From Ricinus communis (lineage: Eukaryota > Streptophyta > Magnoliopsida > Malpighiales > Euphorbiaceae): a DNA stretch of 64,000 bases. Positions 33,789 through 45,350 of the stretch are shown here, piece after piece. The stretch is from positions 14,817,001 to 14,881,000 of the forward strand of contig NC_063263.1 of the NCBI RefSeq assembly GCF_019578655.1, written 5' to 3'. The translations under genes were made by a program, and so were the position numbers. The notes beneath the pieces are model-generated. The model ran no database searches. It saw only the letters and a program-made list of their open reading frames with translations, and was not told the DNA's origin. Numbering within the stretch: position 1 is the stretch's first letter; every line of letters starts with the position of its first letter.

Positions 33789-36700
33789 CTACTTAAGAAG
33801 GTTGTCTCTGGCTGCTTTGAGCTTGAGAAGAGTATTTCTCATGCTGATGCGCCTTTCTGGAGATTCTGCTGTGCAAGATAATCCAATCTCCAGAACTGTG
33901 ATCAGACAATCATCTTGTATTTCTGGCATTATAGGCTGGTTATCATGATAACAATTTCCTAATTGTAGCAGCAGATCAGGGTCTAGCATTTGGAGTTTAT
34001 TGGAAGAGAGAGCCGATTGCACCCACCCAACAAGATTTTGTTCGCCCTTGAAACTATCACAAGTGGGGCACTTGCCAGTGAATAACTCTAGTAGCATCAC
34101 CCCAAAGCTGTACACATCTCCAGCAGTTGATGGTTTCACTCCTAGACCATACTCTGCACCATGATCAACTATTGGTATAAATGAAAAAGTTCCAAGAACA
34201 TTATATAACACATTTATAAACCTTAAAGTTAAGTTCATAAGCATGAATTAGTAGTGCTGCAATCATTTCCAGAAGCAAACCTCAAGTCAGAGTCCAATTA
34301 ATGGAAAAGGAACTCAGTAACCATGAGATTTTGTTTCTATGAGGTATTTAAAGGGGAAAATCAGGGTACTAACCTGGAGGTATGTATCCTATGGAACCTT
34401 TTAAGACATGAATTGAGCTGATTGAATTTAGAGCCCCAATTTTCTCTATCAGAGACGTAGCCAGGCCAAAATCTCCCACCTTGACAGTCATGTCTTCTTT
34501 TAGAAGAACATTGCTAGGCTTCAAATCACAATGCACCACAGGAACTTCACTGTCATGGTGTAGGTAATCCATTGCGCTCGCCACATCAATGATCACATTC
34601 AATCTCTCTGTAAGGTTTAATTCATCTCCATTTTCTTTCTTTCTGTTGCCCTTAATCCAATCTTCTAAGCTCCCATTACCAAGGAACTCGTACACTAGAG
34701 CCAGAAATTCTTCGTTCTTAAAATCAATGCTAGAGCAGGATGTAATCAACTTAACAAGGTTCCGATGCCTCACATTTCTTAAAGCTTCACATTCTGCAAG
34801 AAAACTCTTCCAAGATCCAGTCTGTTTCATGTCAAGGACCTTGACTGCAATAGCGGAACCATCTACAAGAAACCCTTTGTAAACTGACCCAAAGCCTCCA
34901 CCTCCAATCAAATTTTTCTCGTCAAAGTTATCAGTTGCTTGGCGGAGTTCATGATATGAAACAATTTGTTGGTCCTTTATCAAGTTGTTAGATGCACAAG
35001 CGATTTTGCTTTTCTTTCTCCTGATAAGGAACAAACAACCAATTGAAAGGCATATTGCTAATGCGGCTGTAACAACAATAATGATAGAAATTTTGACTAT
35101 GTTCTTTCCGCGATCACCAGTATTTGGACATGATAATTGTGAAGAGAGCTTTTTGTTTCCTTCCAAGTGGACTCTAGAAAGATTTGTAAAAACCCCACCA
35201 CAAGGAACCACTCCTTCTATGTCATTAAAGGCGAGATTCAACAACTGAAGGGCTTCTAGTCTTTGGAGATCAGAAGGAATGAAACCAGAAAGATGGTTAT
35301 AAGAAAGGTCCAAAGTTTCTAGGCCTTTCATCTCTCCTAAAGCAGCAGGAACAGGGCCTGAAAACGAGTTTCTGGACATGTACAACTCCTCCAAGCTCTC
35401 ACAGTTTTTTATTAAGCTTGGAATATCACCAGATAAACGATTGTTAGAGAGGTCTATAGTGACAACACTTTCCAGCAGACCGATGTCCTCTGACAAATTC
35501 CCGCTTAGGAAGTTGTTAGATAGATTCAAGATTTTGCTCAAACTTGGGAGATTGAGAATTTCTTTAGGTATGCTTCCATTGAGCTTATTGGAGGATAAGT
35601 CCATAGCAAGCAGACTCTGAAAATTCTCAAAAGTAGTGGGTATTGCACCCACCAATCCGTTTCTTGATAAATCCATTTGGTTCAACTTTCGGAGATTGCC
35701 AAGAAAATCAGGAATACTTCCTGAAAATTGATTTCCAGCCAAACCTAAAAATTGCAAGTGCTGCAGTTGGCCAATTTCATGTGGGATTGAATCAGTGATC
35801 GAGTTGTAGCTCAGATTTAACAAGGTCAAGCTACTGAGATGGCCAATTGAGGATGGTATACCTCCATAGATTTGATTTCCTCCCATGTACAATTGCGAAA
35901 GATCCTGCGAAAGATTGCCAATAGATTCTGGAATGACACCCTGCAAAAGATTGCCATCAAAGGCAAGGAATTTAAGCCGGGTGCTGTTTGTTAAAGAAGT
36001 GATGAAGTCGAGACCCTTATCTCCAGAGCTAACAATATTATTGAAACCAATATTGTACATCTCCAGGAATGGAAGATTTCCCAAACCTGGTGGCACTGTT
36101 CCTTGTAGAAGGTTATGCGCCATTCGAATGACTCTTATTTTTGTGAGATTGTGCAAAGAACCAGGAATTGTACCAGTGAACTTATTGATGCAAAAATTGA
36201 AGACTAAAAGATTTGGAAGTGTAACACCAACATCACTAGGAAGTTTACCCCGCAACTGATTAGAAGCTAAGGCCAAATTAACCAGGGAAGACATGTTGTA
36301 GATGTTTGAGGGAACTGAGCCAGAGAGGCTGTTTATGGTAAGATCAAGCACCTTCAGATTATGAAGTCTGCTCAAGTCACTAGGTATTATCCCACTAAGA
36401 GCATTAGTGCCTAAAATCAAATCTTCTAGTGAAGAAAGATTTGCTATAGATGGTGGAATTGCACCTGAAAGAACATTCCTACCCAAGTTCAGAACTTGGA
36501 GCTTGGTAAGTGGGCTGAGCTCTTCAGGAATTTTTCCTGTAATCTTATTCATTGACAAGTCAAGCACTCTGAGCTTCGATAACTTGCTTACTTTGGATGA
36601 AATTGGACCTTGCAAACTATTGAAACTCATGTTCATAACTCTCAAGCGAAAAAGTTTGTAGATTTCATCAGGAATTGTTCCTGTAAGACGATTATTTTGA

Positions 36701-37008
36701 AGTTGGAGGGACTGAAGGAAGGAGAGATTACCGATATAAGGACTTATGGACCCAAAAAGATCTAACCTGGAAAGATTGAGACCAACAACTCTATGACCAT
36801 ATCTGTTGCAGGAAACCCGTGTCCAGTTGCAAGGAGACGAGTTCTGGTTCCATGAAGATAAAGAAGAGGGTGATTCCAGGCTAGACTTAAAAGCAATCAA
36901 GGCTTCCTTATCTGTCTCTATGCTTAGAGTAGCAGACTTACATTTGAAAGACACAAGGATAATTATTAACAATAAGGTCTGTATTAACTGGGAGAGAATG
37001 AGACTCAT
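33789..37008 (-). CDS. LRR-XII receptor-like kinase, non-RD, second intact paralogue
   Basis: Minus strand, exons 37008..34374 and 34153..33789, giving 999 residues. The 220-base intron lies at the same PPE|YG position as in the first kinase. The order is: signal peptide (about 1-24), LRR cap with SPCNWTRVSC, about 20 LRRs, a transmembrane segment (about 637-662), and a kinase with glycine loop GGGGFGSV near 700, HCDLKPSN near 823 (non-RD) and DFG. It is highly similar to the kinase at 11.3 kb, with scattered LRR-face differences. The C-terminus is 11 residues shorter: a TAG replaces the codon after LLK, and the sequence beyond still reads VPDQSKYSP before the ancestral stop. The kinase domain is complete, so it is probably functional. 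Its inverted orientation shows a rearrangement within the array. Confidence 0.94.
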
Positions 37009-40000
37009 TTTATTCTGGTTGCCCTTGTTGGAAGTGAATATGGCTCAGGATATTGATACGTACTTATAGCTAAGATGGTTATTTCGGAAAATAATCATAA
37101 TACAAATCTAAAAAAGATTACGTTCAGCCCTCTTCTCTTTTTTTTCTTATTTTCTTATTTTTTATTAAAATTTCATCCTTTGCTACTGTTTATCAATTTT
37201 AAATCGGCGACGGTTTATTTTTTTCTTCATTATTAATTAATCTTATTAATAAATATTAATATTTAATTTTATGATTCTCCATTATGGGGATTTTGAGTTC
37301 TCACTTTATAAAAATTATATAGTTTTTCATTATATGGGATGTTGAGTTCTCCTTGTATAGTAATGATAAAGAGAAAAAATGATCAAATCTGACATTCAAA
37401 CAACGACATCTATAAAATCGATATGTAGCTTAATATCACCGAGTGAAGCGTTTTTTTTACGAAATTGCAATTTACTGTTTTATCGACACGATCGATAATT
37501 ATTAAAAATAAATCTATTTATATGTAGTTATCATACGGTGGAGGTCAATAGATATGTGATCAAGAAAATGAATTTAAAAGTAGTGTTGCTTAGAACAGTG
37601 GCCAATCCACCACCTTTAATGTACTTATATACTCTGGCGGCTAATTAGTAAACAATAAATCCTGGAAGACTTTCAAGGAGCATTCTGACAGGGAAGATTG
37701 CAACTGCCATGGCATTTTTCTGTTTGAGACTCTACAACTGTACCCAGTGCCATTCCCATCATACATCATAGCTTGGTTGTAAAGATTGACCGATTGATAG
37801 TTGAGTTTACTCTCCTATCTAGCATTTAGATTTCATTCTTTTGCCAGCCTTTAAAATATTCTTTGTCAGTGCCTTAATGAAGCTGTTTTGTCTGATTTAG
37901 ATAGCCGCGGACTTAGAAATTCTAATTCTGAGGATTAAATTTCTATTATTTCTTAAAATATATAAAAGGAAACTGTATTAATATAATTTTTTATTTAATG
38001 TATATGCATCTTTTGTAAGTAAATATTATTTTATTTTTATTATTATAGTGTTTTTTTTATAATAACTGGTGTAGGGATTTCATATATAGATTTTATCACA
38101 TAAATGACAATAACTTAAACTTCAGATGGACAATTAGCAATGGCCTCTACTTGCACTCATCTAAAGAAAATGAATTGATGGAAATTGAGTATTCAAATAT
38201 TAAATGAAAATTGATTTAGCATTCTTATACAAATTATGAAAAAAGAAAATATTGGCTTAACAAATTACAAATTACAAATTACAAGACACAATTATTTTTA
38301 AAATGAATGGTTCGTTTATGATTTTCAGGTTGTAAAAATGTTTGGATGTACAAAATTATAAAATATAAAATGTATTAAATAATTCAATTGGCACTAGAAG
38401 AGAACAGTCATGAGTTGATAAGCAGTGAAGACTTTGCCCTCATCTAAAAAAACTTATTAAATTTAGCATCAGAGTTGTTAACTCATTCCATAATAAAAAA
38501 ATGACAGCGTTTAAATAAATAAATAGATAATCGGATAATATACATTCTTTTGAACTATTTTAGTCATTTTTATTAAAATTCAGAAGAAGAAGATCTAACA
38601 ATTTTATCTCATATCCTTCTTGTACTTTGTTTCTGTCATTTGTTGCATTCAAGCTTTAAATTAGAATTTAAAAGGAAATGGTAAGAAAATAATTTATTTG
38701 AAGTGTAATAAATTAACATTTCTAATGCTAATCTAATTTTTTTTTATTGCTAAATTGTAGTCGTATTAATAAAATTTAATTAATAATTTCATTGGAGACT
38801 AAAATTTAAAATCACAAAAAAATCCATTATTAATATTAAAAATCAAAAATAGATTTGCATAAATATTATGTTTGTAAATTTTATTATTATTCTTACCACA
38901 ATGAATATATCTTTATACCATTTGAGAAATTGGAGGATACCAAAATTCTGAAACACTTAGTAAAAAAAAAATCTAGAATTCAAAACTAAATATTGTTACA
39001 TACTTGTTCATACATCAAATAGTTCTTATTAAGCTGATTTTATTGTATTTAATCTTACTGATAATTTGAATTAAGGTTACTCATCAATTATGATGATACT
39101 CATGAAAACAATTATCCAAATCTAATCTAATCCATTGATATTAATATTAGGGAATTTTTATTTAAAACAAAGTAATATTTCTTTGTTTGAACAATTAATA
39201 TAAAATTGTCAAATTATTATAGTTTATTTAAATATTAGGAACATTTTAATTTTATTAACTTGTAATTATAAATTACTAATTAGAATTGAGAAATATATAT
39301 GATGTAATTTTTTGTTTTGGGTTTTCTTTCACATAAGCTAATATTGGTTGTAAATAGATGAGCTTATTAGCTTAGGTAATATTTTTCCATTATTATAATA
39401 AAATGATTGATTTATAGAAAAGAAAACAGAATTGAGAAATGCTAAATTATGAAAACTATAAAATTAAAAGGATTATCATTTTTAGTAAGATAGTAATTTT
39501 TCACGATTATGAAAAATTGTATCATTTCTCGTAAATTTAGTTTTTCTATAGATTATTAATTTATACAAAAATAATCATATTTTTATAATACCGTAATTTT
39601 TATTGTAAGTAATAAGAGTTATGAACGATTATTTTAACAATTATTTATTTTATTATCACCTTTATATTTTTTGTTAGTTTAACAATTATTTTGTAAGTTG
39701 TTGACTTACACAAAAATAACTATTTCCATAATTTTAATAATTCTTTTTATAATTAAGTAGTGTTAAAAGGATAATTTTATTTTATGAAAAGGTATTTAAA
39801 ATAACATTTCTCATAAAATAGTAATTACTTTTGCTATTACGAGGAATGTTATTGTTTTTCGTTAACTTATCAACTTTTTTGGTAAATTATTGATACACAT
39901 AAAATGGGTCAATTTTTTTGCTAAATTGTTTATTTACATAAAATGAGTCATATTTTAACATTAATCAAAACTTTACAATTTCAATTTTAAAGAAACACCT

Positions 40001-41068
40001 GAGATGGTGTCATTTTAAATAGTAATTATCAATATGTTGTTTGTTATTGTCCTGCTACCACACGATGTGCTCGTTGTAAAGCAATTAGATATTGGTAATA
40101 TATTAATTCTTGAATTATTATTTTCTTAATGGTGAGAAACTGAGTTGCTTTATTCAGGGCATTTAATTATAAATTAGGAAATACATTACCATTCTTGTGA
40201 TTTGCTTTTAATTCAATGATTTAGTCATTATTGTAGATTTACGTAATTTTTAGAAGAATTTGATCTTTTGCTTGCTTTCATAAACAGAAAGATTGTTAAT
40301 TTTTTGGTTTTTTAAAGTAAAATAGGGAGTCTCAATATTGAAAATGAGTTAGTATGAAACATTGACTTTTTTTTTTTTAAATACACGTCATACTTAAACC
40401 ACCGCAGTGGTCAACCCGCTACCTGAAAATATTTAAAACAAGAAATTAAATTTAGGTCTTTTCAAAAAAAAAAAAAAAGCGAAAGAATTAGTCAAATTTA
40501 TTGAAAAGTGAAAAATATAGAAATCAATGGTAATTAGGCTCTATAAGTATGAGACATTAATATTCTCTAGGACCTCTTTCAGATCCAACTACGAACCATT
40601 CAGTTCTTTGTAATCCTCTTAATGTCTGTAATTGTAGCTCCATATTTTTAGGAGTTGTATATCATGATCATACTGTTTTTCTTATAATTATTATTATTAT
40701 TATTATTATTCAGTAAGGGTATCCAGAGCTTAACACTCACATGATGAAAGTTGAAGGAGTTCAACAAGTATTATTTTTAAAAACCATGTCAACTTATTAA
40801 ACATCTTTAAAACAAGACTTAATAATTTTGAAGCATGATTTTAGAATTAAATAATAAATACTGGATAATTATATTTCATTAGATTTAATTGATTACAAAT
40901 ATATAATTAAGTAATTGAATTAAACTCAAAATTAAGAAAAAATGAGTATATATTAAAAAAAATGTTTCAAAGATAAAAGGATTATCACGTAAAAACATGT
41001 TCTATTAGACCATGTGCTATCAAGTTTTGCAATTCATCTCGTCACTTCTCTAAAAGAGCATTTCAAGA
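37009..41068. other. Intergenic AT-rich region
   Basis: No gene is seen in 4 kb. The first few hundred bases are the promoter of the minus-strand kinase. About 38749-38850 resembles one end of the MITE-like repeat at 41.99-42.34 kb. About 38930-39000 resembles 42690-43015 (GGAGGATACCAAAATTC and ATTCAAAACTAAATATTGTTACAT), showing that flanking DNA was duplicated too. An (ATT)n run lies near 40690-40710. Confidence 0.5.
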
Positions 41069-41440
41069 ATTGTACAGGTTCTCGTCGTCTCCACACCATC
41101 AGCTGCTAATGATTGACCACCACCACCAGCAAACAGCGGAGCACCACCAACGTTTTTCGGCTTCCCATTTCCTCATAAACCATTCCCATGGGGCCTGATC
41201 GTGCAGTTCCATCACTAGCTGCTCTACTTGGCAAGCTTCCATCTACTGACCTTCATTGTGTTCCTTGGATTTCAATATTGATCATAAATTCTATCTTGAT
41301 GCCAAATGTTGTCAGTCCATTCAAAAAGTATTGATGATTGTTTTTAGCTATATTTGGTCATTTTGATAGCCCATTTTTTGGTCCTCTTTTGAACTAATTA
41401 TGTTCCTCAGGATCACCATCTCCCCATCAGCATAATTTAT
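41069..41440 (+). pseudogene. Prolamin-like gene, broken copy 3
   Basis: Nucleotide similarity to copies 1 and 2 runs from the leader (AAGAGCATTTCAAGAATTGT) through the Pro-rich linker (CCATTCCCATGGGGCCTG), the Cys region (GATGCCAAATGTTGTCAGTCC) and the end (CAGGATCACCATCTCCCC). The signal-peptide start codon region is missing and there are several stops and frameshifts. It cannot encode the protein. Confidence 0.85.
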
Positions 41441-41984
41441 TAATCACTTTAGGGAAAGGTTTTTTTTTTTTTTTTTTTTGAGTTTTACTGTTTAATTATT
41501 TACGTACTTTGGATTTTGAGATTAGGAAATGAAATACTTTTAATTCTTTTTGAGATTTAATATATCTTTTATTTGAGTAGTTTGTTAATGCTTTATTCTT
41601 TAAATGAACTATGACTATCTTTGGATTTATAGTTTCTCTTGTTACATAATTTCTCTAACCATAATGTTAATTACAATTAACAAAAAGAAATTAACACTGC
41701 CAATGTTTATTTCAAAACATAAAAATCAATCAATTCTTACTAGTTTTGGTTCTTGACAATGATTATAAATTCTTAATTTTTCATTTGCTGTAATTGGTCT
41801 AATATTGATGGATCAGTGCTGGACTATAGATTTAGATTCTTTCTTTTTTTTCTGAAACTAGAAAGATTTAGACTTTGATGTCTCTTTATTTCTCAAAGAT
41901 TGTAATTATTAAAATTTTATTGTTCTAGATAACATTTTATATATTGTTGGAATATTTATTTTATTTTTTAAAAATTAATGATGA

Positions 41985-42340
41985 GTTTCAATTTTAACTT
42001 TAATTTTAGTCTCTAATGAAATTATTAGTCGAAATTTATTGATGTTGTTAAAATTACAGTGATAATAATTTTAAAAAAGAAAGTGATTAAAAATTATCAT
42101 TAAAATTGTTGAGTTATCTATTTTTTACTTATTTTTTCTTTGTTGTTGCGATTTACGCCTTAGATTTTACGATTTAAAATAGAAATGGTAAGAGAAAAGA
42201 ATTTCTCTAAAATGTCTAGGAATAAGTTAGCAACTCAAATACTAATTATTATTTTTAATTGCCAATATTATAGTCAAATCAGCAAGTTTTGTTGATAATT
42301 TTATCAGAGATTATAATTTAAAATCAATATAATAATACAT
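41985..42340. mobile_element. MITE-like element with degenerate terminal inverted repeats
   Basis: The left end (AATTTTAGTCTCTAATGAAATTATTAGTCG...) is the approximate reverse complement of the right end (...GATAATTTTATCAGAGATTATAATTT). About 40 bases of imperfect inverted repeat enclose roughly 270 bases of AT-rich non-coding DNA. A second copy lies at 62258-62745 and a partial one at about 38749-38850. Boundaries and target duplication are not certain. Confidence 0.5.
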
Positions 42341-42448
42341 TACTAATATGAAGAAATTGAAAACTACATATTAAATTTAAAAAATAAGTATAAAGTACAT
42401 GATTTGTTTAATAAGTATGCCTTGTGAAGAACAACAAAATTACCCATA

Positions 42449-42545
42449 TAGCATGTAATAACTATGCTAACACATTGTCTTTACATAATAGCATGTAAAA
42501 ATTATGCTAATTTATGATTTATCATAGCATGTAACAGTCATGCTA
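42449..42545. repeat. Three 21-base hairpin repeats TAGCATGTAA...ATGCTA
   Basis: Copies at 42449-42469, 42489-42509 and 42525-42545, each an inverted repeat: TAGCAT, nine bases, then ATGCTA. Related single copies occur near 33110-33195 and near 45450-45515. They may be structural repeats of a small transposon or simple expansion. Confidence 0.6.
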
Positions 42546-42703
42546 ACGGATTATTTATAGATATTATGTCGTTGCCATATGCAAATGGAATATTATTTTT
42601 ATTATCATTATCAATATTTCTGCATAAATTTTTCTTGCTACAATAAAAGTAATTGGAAGAATATGTTTCTATAAATTGAGAAATTGGAGGATACTAAAAT
42701 ATT

Positions 42704-42870
42704 CAAGTCAAGAAATCTTAGAAGGACACTGATACTTTTGATTTTGGCTTTCTTTTCATCCTTTTCCGGTTACATCATTTAGGAAATCTTGGTTCTACTT
42801 TTTTATAATTAGAGAGACAATAATTTACTTTGAACACAGTCGATTCCAGAAGAACTTGCCATGTCAAGCC
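42704..42870 (-). pseudogene. Fragment similar to exon 3 of the DEMETER-like gene
   Basis: The + strand reads CAAGTCAAGAAATCTTAGAA, then GGCTTTCTTTTCATCCTTTTCC and CTTGGTTCTAC. This parallels 55326-55440 inside the minus-strand demethylase gene (CAAGTCAAGAAACCTTAAAA...GGCTTTCTTCTCATTCTTTTCC...CTTGGTTCTAC). Similarity appears to go on to GATTCCAGAAGAACTTGCCATG (against GATTCCATGAGAATCTGCTATG). It is about 150 bases of clear homology in the same relative orientation, with no open frame. It is either a translocated gene fragment or a repeat shared by both places. Confidence 0.7.
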
Positions 42871-43454
42871 AATATTGCAACTATAATTCCTTTTAGATTA
42901 GTCGACCAGGTTGTTATTGTTCTTATCATAAGCTGCTGAGAAACTGAAGGGTACTAAAATATTCAAATTAATACTAGATTTAAAAATTTGAAATTCAAAA
43001 GCAAATATCATTACATCTCAATTTGATAGTATCTTATCGACAGTTTAAGCTAAGGTTAGTTATTAAACATTTATGAATTTGTACAGGAAAATAAGCAAAT
43101 AATAAAAGAGTTGAGTACATTATGCAAAGAGAATGGATCCCACTTGCACATTTTACATTAGTTTTAATACTAATTCATAAGTTCTTCTTAAATCATTTGG
43201 TGATTCATGCTTGTCGCATTTGGATATGATTGATATAGATGTATAAAACTTCCACAAAAATGAGATCTTGAATACTATAGGTTTTGTATGTACAAATTTA
43301 TTAGTTTTGACCATCTGTACATACAAATTTATTAGGATTAAAAAAGAAACTGTGATAAGAATTAGACAACTTAAACAAATACAAATAAATAGAAAACCTT
43401 TGTTCATGCGATGACTTCAGTCGCATATTATAATATGATATTTGGCCATCCGTT

Positions 43455-44590
43455 CAAAACTTTCTAGAGACTTATTAGAAGGTAAATCAAAGCTTTACTT
43501 GCATTTGGCATGTCAGAATGATAGAGGTTATGGAAGAGATCAATCAAATTTTATATCTATTGTAGAAACATTAGCATGGTGCATTTCTGTTGGTTCATTC
43601 TTCTATCTAATGAGAAGGAAAGGAAAGATTGCTCACTCTTCCAGCTCAGTAAAGGAGCGGTATCAGTTGGTTTAATATTTGATCGGAGAAGGTGGTTTTG
43701 GCTCAGTGTAAAAAGGGTGTCTTGAAGATGGTTCTGTTGGTAGCAGTCAAGGTCTTCAACATCAAACAGCTTACAGAATTTTGGAAGAGCTTTCTTGCAG
43801 AGTAAGGCTTTAATCAGGCATCGAGATATTGTTAAGCTGGTTACCTCTTGTTTGAGTATTAACTCAAGAAAAATAGATTCTCTAGCTTTGGTTTCTGAAT
43901 TTAATGGAAATGGAAGCTTAGAATACTGGATAAAGGGAAAGAGAAAGAATGAAGATGGAGATGGCTTGAATCTTGTGGAGAGATTAGATGTAATGTGGCT
44001 ATTGATACAATCACTGCAGAATGACTCTGACAAATTCTATCAGCATTAGGATTTTAGGTATAGCAATATTCTTTTGGATGAAGACATGACTGCCAAAATC
44101 GGAAGTTTTGTCCTGGGTAGATTGCTGATAGAAAAAATGGGTCATGATCAAACTTCAAATAATTAGCTCAACTCATGCCATACTGGTTCCATAGGCTGCA
44201 TGCCTCCAGGTCAATAGCTTAATCACCTCTTTTCCTGTTTTTGGTTAATTTGTCTCTGACGTAACTTAACAGGCACAACCCCGAAAACAATCTCTCTTGT
44301 AGTACTAATTCCAGGGTATCCTGTTTTTTCTTTTTTATTGTTAAATACTTTTCAGCATATATTTAAATAGAAGAATAGTATGGTCTAAGGACGAAAACCA
44401 TGCAATAACAGGACATGCATTAAATATAACAAAACCAGAAATACAGAATGATTGTTTGGTCACAATTGTTGGAATCGGGTTGTCTCGCGCTGCAGGTTCT
44501 CCTGATGGCCATATCAAATGTCCTTTGCAAGCTCGAAGATACTAGAAATGACCTTCTTAGTTATGCTCCTACTCAGAAAGCCAAATAATA
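43455..44590 (+). pseudogene. LRR-XII receptor kinase, broken copy (kinase half only)
   Basis: Reads the juxtamembrane and kinase parts in pieces: a hydrophobic segment, LIGEGGFGSV (about 43681) followed by a stop, AVKVFNIKQ, then RHRDIVKLVTSC...SINSRKIDSLALV and NGNGSLEYWIKGKRK. The catalytic-loop region is disrupted (HQ*DFRYSNILLDEDMT). The second exon (44370-44586) is fragmentary. The LRR half is absent and there are many stops. The 3' end (AAAGCCAAATAATAATTC) matches the remnant at 31.65 kb. A broken prolamin-like gene follows, as in the intact unit. Confidence 0.88.
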
Positions 44591-45056
44591 ATTCAAGAGA
44601 AATACGTTATTTTTTAATTATTTCTAATACTAATCGGATTCTTGATGTATAATATTATGCATTCTAGATAAGAAAACAACTCCTAATTTGATAATTAATT
44701 TACAATCATATTGCATTTGTATATATATTTTATTTTGTGTAACTTTTCTTGAGACTAATGAACAATACGAATCCGGAAATATAAATTTTTCATTTTATCT
44801 GAGTTTTCTTTTTTCCTGCAACTAAAAAATCACAAAGAAACATAATCATATTGAAATCTCATCTTAAAATCAGGAAGGAAGAGTATCGGCGCCACAGCAA
44901 GTTTATCATACAAAACTGCAATTATCAAGAAGGATAAAGATTTAAAAAAGCAAGTACATCAAAATATATCTGAAACAAAAGCAGAAAAGTGATTAAATCA
45001 ATGTAACAGAAGCTGAACTACAACACATGCAAGCAACTCACTCTCCCTTATTAATA
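44591..45056. other. Spacer of the broken unit with a decayed prolamin-like promoter
   Basis: No gene. About 44870-45056 corresponds to the promoter block of prolamin-like genes 1 and 2; the TATA element is altered to TATTAATA (about 45048). Confidence 0.6.
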
Positions 45057-45350
45057 GGGCTGCCAAGTTTTGCATTTCACCTCATTAAGCATTTCTACTT
45101 TTCATTGTTTCTACCGTATCAGCTGCTGAGGATGATGCACCAACACCACCAGGTCCACCAAAGTTTCCTAGCTTTACATTTCCTCATAGATCATTGCCAT
45201 GGGGCCTGGTCTCACACTTCCACCACTACCTGGAATCGGCAAGCTTCCATCTTCTGATCCTAAGTTCCAGAAATGTTTCCAGGTTTCAATATTGATCAAG
45301 GATGTGGCCAGCAAATTATGACTTCTTATTTCTCTCACAAATTCAAAATT
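45057..45350 (+). pseudogene. Prolamin-like gene, broken copy 4
   Basis: Starts with GGGCTGCCAAGTTTTGCATTTCACCTC, the conserved leader. A deletion has then removed the start codon and the first part of the signal peptide: AAGCATTTC joins directly to TACTTTTCATTG. The Pro-rich linker and the first Cys region (AGAAATGTTTCCAGG) are present with frameshifts. Similarity ends after the second Cys (GGATGTGGCCAGCAAATTATG), so the CC, fifth and sixth cysteines are lost. Confidence 0.85.

Larger units (their letters stand above)
41441..43454. other. Intergenic region with MITE-like element, hairpin repeats and a demethylase-gene fragment
   Basis: No functional gene. It contains the inverted-repeat element at 41985-42340, three hairpin repeats at 42449-42545, and a stretch at 42704-42870 similar to an exon of the demethylase gene. 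All are annotated separately. Confidence 0.6.
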
